From an uncultured Bacteroidota bacterium (GTDB lineage Bacteria; Bacteroidota; Bacteroidia; Bacteroidales; UBA12481): a DNA stretch of 64,000 nucleotides. The position numbers and the translations under genes were made by a program. The stretch spans positions 1-64,000 of the forward strand of contig CAINOB010000125.1 in the NCBI GenBank assembly GCA_903851365.1, read 5' to 3'. The notes beneath the pieces are model-generated. The model was not told the DNA's origin. It saw only the letters and a list, made by a program, of their open reading frames with translations, and made no database searches. Position 1 is the first letter of the stretch; each line of letters begins with the position of its first letter. Of the stretch, positions 57,862-64,000 are shown one piece after another.

Positions 57862-58083
57862 CTGTTATATAATATAGTACCAAGTTTTCCCAAGTCCTTA
57901 TACATCAAGCGGTTGTAATTATCGAAAATCGAGCCGGGAAAGTAGACTGTGGCGAAAATAATTCTGTTAACTCTCAGGTGTTTAGGTAGTTGCGACGTAA
58001 ATAGTTAGCGAAGTTAGTTACTAGTTTAAAATATTATACCTTACTTTACTCCCGGATTCGAAACAATTTAATCAAAAATTATC

Positions 58084-58410
58084 ATGGAATCAACTAAAGT
58101 TACTAAAGATCAGAGTGTTAAAGGTACTAAAGTAGTCGCCAAAGACACTAAAACCGGAGTTACTACACCGAAAACAACGGAAACCAAGAAACCGGAGGCC
58201 AAGAAAACTGAGCCGAAAAAACCGATGTACACGCGCACGGATGCTATTGTCGAAGCCTTGAAAGTAGAGCCGAAAACTATTAACGATTGGAGCAAAGAGG
58301 CAGACCGTCTGTACGGCAAGTCGAACGACAAAGAGAATAAAGCCATAATGAAGTTTGTTGTTAAAGTCGTTAAACACCTAGCCCCTAAAACAAAAATACC
58401 AACGGCATGA
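58084..58410 (+). CDS. Lys/Thr-rich element protein
   Basis: A 108-residue protein. The first half is low-complexity and basic (TKVTKDQSVKGTKVVAKDTKTG, KKPEAKKTEPKKP). The second half looks like a compact helical domain (YTRTDAIVEALKVEPKTINDWSKEADRLYG). It overlaps the small serine recombinase gene by four bases (ATGA), so they are translationally coupled; it may assist that recombinase. It is preceded by a gap of about 220 bases with nothing recognised. Confidence 0.55.
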   Translation: MESTKVTKDQSVKGTKVVAKDTKTGVTTPKTTETKKPEAKKTEPKKPMYTRTDAIVEALKVEPKTINDWSKEADRLYGKSNDKENKAIMKFVVKVVKHLAPKTKIPTA

Positions 58411-59096
58411 GATATATCGCGTATTACAGGTGCTCGACCCGCTCACAAGCCGTGAGCGGGCTTGGCCTTGAAGCCCAGAGGGCTTCTGTCCTGTCCTACA
58501 TCAGTCATAATGGTAACGAACTTGTAGCAGAATACACCGAGGTCGAATCCGGCAAAAACGACAAACGACCGAAGTTAACCCAAGCCTTACAAAAGGCGAA
58601 GGAACTTGATTGTACACTTTGTATAGCCCGTTTGGATAGGCTCAGCAGAAACGTTACCTTCATCTCTAAGCTAATGGATTCCAAGGTTAAATTCGTGTGC
58701 GTAGACATGCCGGACGCAACGGAGTTAACTATACATATCTTCGCTAGTCTGGCTCAATGGGAGCGCACCCGGATAAGCGAACGTATCAAGGCGGCACTAG
58801 CAGCAAAGAGGGTACGTGAACCGGGATGGAAACCTGGAACAGATAACCTTACCAAATCGGATAAAGCGAAGGCCCAACGGGCTATCAAGAGTAATGCGCG
58901 TATGGACGAAAATACTAGGAAAGCTTACCACTTTATGAAGCCGTTACGCGAAGCCGGGCAAACCTACCAAGCCATATCGGATATGTTAAATGCCGAAGGA
59001 TACTACACCCGCAGAGGAAAGCTATTCAATAAGATGACCGTCCGCTTAATCTGGATTCGATTCCTAAAGGAACCCATGTTAATACGCACTAAATGA
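58407..59096 (+). CDS. small serine recombinase (resolvase/invertase family)
   Basis: A 229-residue enzyme. The catalytic domain has nucleophile Ser10 (YYRCSTRSQ), the conserved ARLDRLSRN motif and the LAQWERTRISERIKAALA helix E. The C-terminal part ends in a helix-turn-helix (AGQTYQAISDMLNAEGYYTRRGKLFNKMTVRLI). It is the element's second serine recombinase and may resolve dimers or assist transposition. ATGA overlap with both neighbours suggests an operon. Confidence 0.88.
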   Translation: MRYIAYYRCSTRSQAVSGLGLEAQRASVLSYISHNGNELVAEYTEVESGKNDKRPKLTQALQKAKELDCTLCIARLDRLSRNVTFISKLMDSKVKFVCVDMPDATELTIHIFASLAQWERTRISERIKAALAAKRVREPGWKPGTDNLTKSDKAKAQRAIKSNARMDENTRKAYHFMKPLREAGQTYQAISDMLNAEGYYTRRGKLFNKMTVRLIWIRFLKEPMLIRTK

Positions 59097-59380
59097 TACA
59101 CCTTTTAGCCTATGTAAAGGTTTCGCCTGTACGTTACCCTAGGAACGAACCGGAGGCAGTCAAAAGACAGCCAAACGTTGCCGGTTTCCGCTTGGAAGTG
59201 GATACCCTATTCGAGGGATTGGAGGAAGGGGCGGGCAGGAATGACCTACCTCTATACGTATCCAAAATACAACATCGAAAAATCCACATGCATATGCAGC
59301 TGCAAAAAATCCGTCCAAAAAAGTCACCATTGAAAAATTATGTAACTTTAGAAAACCACCAAACACCACCAACATTGTGA
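59093..59380 (+). CDS. small hypothetical protein in the recombinase operon
   Basis: A 95-residue basic ORF (MIHLLAYVKVSPVRYPRNEPEAVKRQPNVAGFRLEVD). It overlaps the recombinase gene by four bases and the lipoprotein gene by four bases (GTGA). Its composition is not strongly protein-like toward the end, so it may be a spurious frame. Confidence 0.35.
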   Translation: MIHLLAYVKVSPVRYPRNEPEAVKRQPNVAGFRLEVDTLFEGLEEGAGRNDLPLYVSKIQHRKIHMHMQLQKIRPKKSPLKNYVTLENHQTPPTL

Positions 59381-59913
59381 AAAAACTATCATTCCTTTTG
59401 CTCCTAATCCTATTAGGGTGTTCAACCCATGAAGTCAAACAACTCATTGAGGACGGTAAATTATTCTATCAGAAAGGAAATTACATTTTAGCGATTGATA
59501 AATTTGATCAAGCAATCAAAACTGACCCAAACAATCTTGAGGCATATTATCGAAAGGTTGAAGCATTGAGAAGATATGGCCGAAGTGATGACGCTCTTTT
59601 ATGGTCTCAAAAAGCAGTAGCAGTAAAACCGAGAACCACCGACGCTTATTATTATAGAGGCAAAATCAAACAATATCTTGAGGATTGGTTAGGGTCAAAC
59701 GAGGACTTTTCGTTAGTTATAAAGCGTAAGCCCAATGATCCCAAAGCTTATTTTCGTAGGGGAATCTCGAATTTTGCATTGGAGCGAAAAAATGACGCAT
59801 TAATGGATTTCAGTAAATCCGGGGAATTAGGCTTAACTGACGCATACAGTGTTATTAGGTCTATACAAAACAATGATAAAAGTACGAGCTTTACTGATTT
59901 GGACTTTAAGTAA
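59377..59913 (+). CDS. TPR-repeat lipoprotein (element cargo)
   Basis: A 178-residue lipoprotein with lipobox LLGC (Cys at about 15) and at least three tetratricopeptide repeats (KGNYILAIDKFDQAIKTDPNNLEAYYRKVEALRRYGR, ALLWSQKAVAVKPRTTDAYYYRGKIKQY, KRKPNDPKAYFRRGISNFALERKNDALMDFSK). The start codon is GTG. It is a protein-protein interaction scaffold at the envelope, with no recombination role. It may act with the exported protein that follows. Confidence 0.82.
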   Translation: MKKLSFLLLLILLGCSTHEVKQLIEDGKLFYQKGNYILAIDKFDQAIKTDPNNLEAYYRKVEALRRYGRSDDALLWSQKAVAVKPRTTDAYYYRGKIKQYLEDWLGSNEDFSLVIKRKPNDPKAYFRRGISNFALERKNDALMDFSKSGELGLTDAYSVIRSIQNNDKSTSFTDLDFK

Positions 59914-59944
59914 TAATTCTTATTCAATCTAAGAGTAAATCAAA

Positions 59945-60739
59945 ATGAAAAAAGCACTCTTGATACTAATTGCGATATTATCCGCTTCGATTGCTTTCGG
60001 ACAAGTGAAAAGTAAAACCACTAACACCATATACTTGTATCGAAAGGCTGATTACAATACCATCCAATATCTTGTTCCGGAAGGCAGTCGATTGGATTTA
60101 ATTGCAAATCAGGGTGAATTTTGGGAAGTTTCATATCAGGGAAAAGTTCGGTACATGTCCCAAGATTTTAAGAAGGACGTTATTCCGGTTGATTCGATAC
60201 CTCCACCTAAAACTATCGAACCCAGAATTTTCCCGCTTCCAATGGATAATACAACCGGGCGAATCACTTTTACAGAAGTGGTAAAGGTAGATTCGACCAC
60301 CTCTAAAGAACAATTATATAGCCGTGCTAGGGAATGGTTCGCAAAGTCTTATAATTCATCGAAAGATGTCATCCAGATGGACGATAAGACTTCTGGAAAA
60401 ATAGTCGGGAAAGCTATATTCAAAACCTATTTAGAGAGTATAATTGGACCCTATACAAGTGGTAATATCGGATATACAATATCTGTGATAGTTAAAGATG
60501 GACGGTATAAGTATGAGATTACCGACTTTGATCATCAAGGACTTTCCGAGTATAGTTCATTTACCCATAGCACTTTTACTAGAATAGAACCCGGACCAAT
60601 TGAGCGATTTTTAGGTGATACTGAAAAAGCAAAAGATCAATGGGTCAAGCAAATTAATGATAATATAAAACCATTGATCGAGAGTTTAAAGATGGCAATG
60701 ATTATCCCTTCGTTAATTAAAAGCAAGGACGACTGGTAA
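59945..60739 (+). CDS. exported SH3-like and DUF4468-like protein (element cargo)
   Basis: A 264-residue protein with a signal peptide (MKKALLILIAILSASIAFGQ). Residues about 25-75 look like a bacterial SH3 domain (NTIYLYRKADYNTIQYLVPEGSRLDLIANQGEFWEVSY). The remainder matches the DUF4468 type (GRITFTEVVKVDSTTSKEQLYSRAREWFAKSYNSSKDVIQMDDKTSGKIVGKA). Bacteroidota carry many such proteins of unknown role. It could be a fitness or defence cargo, but nothing shows this. Confidence 0.72.
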   Translation: MKKALLILIAILSASIAFGQVKSKTTNTIYLYRKADYNTIQYLVPEGSRLDLIANQGEFWEVSYQGKVRYMSQDFKKDVIPVDSIPPPKTIEPRIFPLPMDNTTGRITFTEVVKVDSTTSKEQLYSRAREWFAKSYNSSKDVIQMDDKTSGKIVGKAIFKTYLESIIGPYTSGNIGYTISVIVKDGRYKYEITDFDHQGLSEYSSFTHSTFTRIEPGPIERFLGDTEKAKDQWVKQINDNIKPLIESLKMAMIIPSLIKSKDDW

Positions 60740-60775
60740 ATATGAAACCAACCAATGATAATTTGTTTCGACCGG

Positions 60776-60797
60776 GAGGGAGCTGTAAGGCTCCCTT
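60776..60797 (+). terminator. hairpin before the integrase gene
   Basis: Arms GAGGGAGC and GCTCCCTT around TGTAAG, after the cargo gene. The T tract is poor. Confidence 0.5.
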
Positions 60798-60839
60798 CAT
60801 CATTTCAAATAAGTAACTTTATTCTTAAAATCCTAATCA

Positions 60840-62630
60840 ATGGATAAAATAGAATCCGACAATACCTCTCAAATTGCTAAATTTGATAGGATGAAACCCA
60901 AGATAATAACCGCATACAGTTACGTCCGTTTCAGTTCAAAGAAGCAGGAAGAAGGTCATAGTCTGGAACGTCAGTCCGAAATGGCTGATAAGTGGATTAC
61001 CTTCAAGAACGACGAGAAGAAGAATACAGATGGAGTAAGCTTTGTTTTGGATACCAAAGAAAATATGTTAGATTTAGGTGTATCCGGCTTCCGCGGTAAG
61101 AACCTAACAGAGGGTGCGCTATCCACCTTTATAGAAGGTGTACGAATTGGTAAAATTACGCGAGGGAGTTACCTGTTGATCGAGAACATTGATCGTTTCT
61201 CACGTGCAGTTCCATTAAAAGTAATACGCTACCTCACGGACATTGTAGAAGCAGGTATCTCCATCGTTACTTTGGACGATTGGGAGGAGTACACCGAAGA
61301 GAATATAAATGACCAGAAGTTTGAATCTTTATCTGGTGAGATACGAAGGGCACATAAAGAAAGTAAACGAAAAAGCGATTTGATTAGAAAAGCCAGAGCT
61401 AAAAATCGACAAGACGTTCTGGATGGCAAACGGATATTTTCGAAGAAGTGTCCATGTTGGCTAGAGTATATTAAAGAATCAAATAGCTTCCGAGAAAGAC
61501 CTCTGATGGTAAAGGCTGTTAGATATATGTTTGAGAATTGTAAAGATGGACATGGACCGGATCGGATTGCCACGGCACTCAATAAAATGCCACCTGATAA
61601 AATGGGCAGACCTGAAAAAAGCATTCCCAAACCCGGAAGCACTTATTTACGCAACAAGGATGGAATTTGGACAGCTTCAACCATTCGTAGGACACTAAGA
61701 AATAGAGCAGTACTTGGGGAATACCAGATGAAGAGTTACGGCCAAAATGATGGACCGCCGAAGAAAGGATATTATGACCCAATTATTAGTGAGAATCTGT
61801 TTTTAGAGGTGCAAGCTATACTGGGAAAAAATACCAATGATTACATAGCTAGGGGTGGTGGTCAAAAGGGGTACGCGAGTAATTTATTTGTCCATATTGC
61901 TAAATGCGGGATTTGCGGAAGTAGTTTAAACATTCTCAATGGAGGTCATAATAAAAACGGCAGAAAATTGCAAGACTATTTAAGATGCAAACGTATAGAA
62001 CTCAAATTAAGTGACCCCCCATGTGAATCCCGACGTTACAATTACCGTGAAGTTGAGAACATTGTTTTAGATCATCTTGAAGATATTGACTGGCGTAAAC
62101 TTGTTCCTGACGATACTTACATAGCCAGTCGTAGATTGGAGTTAATGGAAGAAATTGCCGCCAATGAATTATCAAGTAAAGATAAGTTCCAGGAGATTAT
62201 AAACCTCACTAACATAGCTGCAATAACTAAAGATGAACGTAATCAGCTGCGTTATGATGCTATGATTACTAAGATCAATGACGAACTGGATACGCTGAAC
62301 GAGGAATACAAAGCCAAGTTAAAAGAGCTGGAAAGCCTTAATACCGAAGCAGATGATTTGAAGGAAAATTTAACGAAGGCCAAGCAATTTAGAAAACTGT
62401 TAGCTGAGGCGAATCCGGAGGATGTTTTAGAAATGAGGTTCCGGCTAATGATGCAGATAAGAAAGCTTGTAAAGTCTATTAAAATCTGGCCGGTAACGGG
62501 GGATAAAAAGCCTATTCAAAATAGTGATCCGGGATTTTCAAAGTCGATTCATAGTACGACCATCGCCATGTTACAGATTCGTTTTTACACCCGAATGCCT
62601 ATCTCATTGATACTGAATAATGAAGGGTAA
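60840..62630 (+). CDS. large serine integrase of the element
   Basis: A 596-residue large serine recombinase. The catalytic domain has nucleophile Ser32 (YVRFSSKKQ), IENIDRFSRAVPLKVI and a recombinase domain near residues 220-290 (GPDRIATALNKMPP, WTASTIRRTLRNRAVLGEYQ). A zinc ribbon follows (KCGICGSSLN with RCKRIE and PPCES), then a coiled coil at about 455-530 (LNEEYKAKLKELESLNTEADDLKENLTKAKQ). These are all standard LSR features. It ends 13 bases before the attR arm at 62644, so it is almost certainly the enzyme that inserted this element. Confidence 0.93.
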   Translation: MDKIESDNTSQIAKFDRMKPKIITAYSYVRFSSKKQEEGHSLERQSEMADKWITFKNDEKKNTDGVSFVLDTKENMLDLGVSGFRGKNLTEGALSTFIEGVRIGKITRGSYLLIENIDRFSRAVPLKVIRYLTDIVEAGISIVTLDDWEEYTEENINDQKFESLSGEIRRAHKESKRKSDLIRKARAKNRQDVLDGKRIFSKKCPCWLEYIKESNSFRERPLMVKAVRYMFENCKDGHGPDRIATALNKMPPDKMGRPEKSIPKPGSTYLRNKDGIWTASTIRRTLRNRAVLGEYQMKSYGQNDGPPKKGYYDPIISENLFLEVQAILGKNTNDYIARGGGQKGYASNLFVHIAKCGICGSSLNILNGGHNKNGRKLQDYLRCKRIELKLSDPPCESRRYNYREVENIVLDHLEDIDWRKLVPDDTYIASRRLELMEEIAANELSSKDKFQEIINLTNIAAITKDERNQLRYDAMITKINDELDTLNEEYKAKLKELESLNTEADDLKENLTKAKQFRKLLAEANPEDVLEMRFRLMMQIRKLVKSIKIWPVTGDKKPIQNSDPGFSKSIHSTTIAMLQIRFYTRMPISLILNNEG

Positions 62631-62643
62631 TATATATAAGAGC

Positions 62644-62669
62644 GAATTTAGACGTATATAAAGATTTAT
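62644..62669. other. attR of the serine-integrase element
   Basis: The right junction. The element arm GAATTTAGACGTATAT (62644-62659) is followed by A, the AA core at 62661-62662, then host codons GATTTATGGTGGC. Right of the core the SpaB_C reading frame resumes. Confidence 0.88.
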
Positions 62670-63479
62670 GGTGGCGCTCAGGCACTTGAAGATTGGAGTC
62701 TTGGTCCGTTTAGAGAATTATTGACACTGTGGCAAAATGGGGGACTGGTTACATCATTTCATTTTTTACATTATCTGGATCCCGACTACCATTTGCGTTT
62801 ACGATTCTATTTATCGGATTCCACTGATGCAGGAAAAATTTTGAATCAAATCCACATTTCCTGTGATGAGCTTTTAGTTGAAGATTTAATATGGAAGGTT
62901 GAGGTTGGAACCTACGAGCCGGAGTATGAGCGGTATGGTGAGGAAAGAATGTCAATGGTTGAGAGCTGGTTCGAGATTGATTCACTGTTTTGGCTTGAAG
63001 AGGTCTATCGCCAATCAAAAAATGATACTTCTGATATCTGGAGGTGTGCGGCAAGATCCATTGATGTTTTCCTTGAAGATTTCGGGCTAAATATTGACGG
63101 AAAAATCAAAGTGGTCAGCTTTTTAAGGAAGTCATCAATTGCCCTATTTGGGTTAAACACAACGATGAAAGGCCAGCTGGATAATAAGTATCGAAAACTC
63201 TCGGAAAATTTATCTGACTTCATTGAAAACGGTATTGAGGAATCTGATGAATACCTCATCAGACGGTCAATTGATATCAAAGGATTTGTTTCTAATATAC
63301 TGTCCACCTTTGAAACCCTGGAATTGCTGGTTGAATCGCAAATGCTTCCGGATTTGATTCATATGAGCTTAAATCGTGCCTTTCGCACCAGGCATCGTAT
63401 GCAGGAGTTGGTGGTGTATGATTTTCTGGGTCGATATTATGAATCGAAAAAAGCGAAGGAGAAGAAAGTCACCAATTAG
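62663..63479 (+). pseudogene. 3' fragment of disrupted SpaB_C/thiopeptide-type protein gene
   Basis: Host reading frame resumes as IYGGAQALEDWSLGPFRELLTLWQNGGLVTSF. The tracked ORF uses a TTG at 62721. SpaB_C signatures follow: FLHYLDPDYHLRLRFYL, VGTYEPEYERYGEERM, SLFWL and, at the end, DLIHMSLNRAFRTRHRMQELVVYDFLGRYYES. In split lanthipeptide dehydratases this domain eliminates glutamate to form dehydroamino acids. Joined to 52164-52216 it gives 289 residues, normal for the family. Without the element's removal it lacks its start. Confidence 0.9.
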
Positions 63480-63608
63480 CAGCAGGCAGTAGGTTAGCTG
63501 TCAATGGGATTTTCCGTTGAATTTTCGTTCATCTGAAAATTAAACAAATTGTCTCTCTTGGTTGTTGTTTAGATAGATTATAAATAACAATTTAAAGGAG
63601 ATAATAAC

Positions 63609-64000
63609 ATGTCATTTAAACTTCCGGATTTGCCCTATTCCTATGATTCCCTGGAGCCTTATATCGATACCCGCACCATGGATATTCATCATTCCAAACA
63701 TCACGCTGCCTACACCAATAATCTCAATAACCTTGTTGCAGGGACTCTTGCTGAATCCCTGACTATTGAGGAAATCCTGGCGGACGTATCAAAATTCCCT
63801 GTTGGGGTTCGAAACAATGGAGGAGGTTTTTACAATCATAGTCTTTTCTGGAATCTTATGTCACCCAATGGTGGAGGCAAACCATCTGGTGATTTAATGA
63901 AAGCCATTGAAACAAATTTTGGATCATTTGAAGCTTTCAAAGAAAAATTTTCAACTGCGGCGGCCACACGATTTGGATCGGGATGGGCTTGGCTAGTAAA
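63609..64000 (+). CDS. superoxide dismutase (Fe/Mn family), partial at window edge
   Basis: First 130 codons of a cytoplasmic Fe/Mn superoxide dismutase. Conserved parts are [17 protein letters not shown], metal ligand His27 in [17 protein letters not shown], and the second ligand in [25 protein letters not shown] good ribosome-binding site AAAGGAG lies 8 bases before the ATG. Iron or manganese use cannot be decided by eye. The gene continues beyond the window and was not in the ORF track. Confidence 0.94.
   Translation, partial: MSFKLPDLPYSYDSLEPYIDTRTMDIHHSKHHAAYTNNLNNLVAGTLAESLTIEEILADVSKFPVGVRNNGGGFYNHSLFWNLMSPNGGGKPSGDLMKAIETNFGSFEAFKEKFSTAAATRFGSGWAWLV

Larger units (their letters stand above)
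52215..62660 (+). mobile_element. 10,446-bp serine-integrase genomic element inserted in SpaB_C gene
   Basis: Bounded by attL and attR, which share AAGAT. Excision at AA rejoins codons WLYIKIYGGAQALED and gives an intact 290-codon reading frame including the stop. The ends reconstitute a palindromic attP, GAATTTAGACGTATAT-AAAG-ATATACGTATAAATTC, with 15 of 16 arm positions paired. The element carries a large serine recombinase at its right end, a small serine recombinase, a RepA/DnaB-like ATPase with iteron-like repeats, a zinc/HTH-like protein, several small orphans and two exported cargo proteins, all on the plus strand. No relaxase, type IV secretion, capsid or terminase gene was recognised. 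Confidence 0.9.

Noticed and set aside
61229-61642. 137-residue minus-strand ORF within the large serine integrase gene
   Set aside because: Shadow of the integrase coding sequence, whose catalytic and recombinase motifs are intact.

Overview
This looks like a chromosomal window from a member of the Bacteroidota (class Bacteroidia). The genus cannot be named from the sequence alone. The evidence is a LruC-domain lipoprotein, a DUF4924 protein, the nadK-uppS-bamA-ompH-ompH-murI envelope cluster, the futalosine menaquinone pathway, 2-oxoacid:acceptor oxidoreductase KorAB, and many copies of the Bacteroidota -7 promoter motif TAnnTTTG upstream of genes. No tRNA, rRNA or CRISPR array was seen, and no gene-free stretch exceeds about 300 bases.

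Bases 1-49,935 are ordinary core genome. In order: a LruC surface lipoprotein; a degenerate alkaline-phosphatase-superfamily protein; ychF; transketolase (one-base frameshift near its end); an ECF sigma factor with a putative anti-sigma protein and a periplasmic sensor-like protein; hutH and hisS; secreted proteins; an aldehyde dehydrogenase; an S9 peptidase; an HMCES/YedK protein; a minus-strand block (DUF4924, S4 protein, two-component system, pth, rplY, prs, engB, manA); udk; pdxJ; the plus-strand envelope cluster from a CBS protein to murI; korAB; two large tandem receiver/PEP-pyruvate-binding proteins (the second frameshifted); gdhA; fabD; folE; mqnB and mqnD.

Bases 49,945-63,479 hold the main discovery. 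A split class-I lanthipeptide-type dehydratase locus (large LanB N-domain protein followed, with ATGA overlap, by a SpaB_C/thiopeptide-type protein) has been interrupted inside codon 18 of the second gene by a 10,446-bp mobile element. The element carries a large serine integrase right beside its right end, a second small serine recombinase, a RepA/DnaB-like ATPase followed by iteron-like repeats, several small orphan genes and two exported cargo proteins. Removing the element in silico at a shared AA dinucleotide restores an uninterrupted 289-codon SpaB_C gene. Joining the two element ends regenerates a near-perfect 16+4+16 palindrome, as expected of a serine-integrase attP. The boundaries are therefore defined to the base from sequence alone.

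The window ends in the first 130 codons of an iron/manganese superoxide dismutase.
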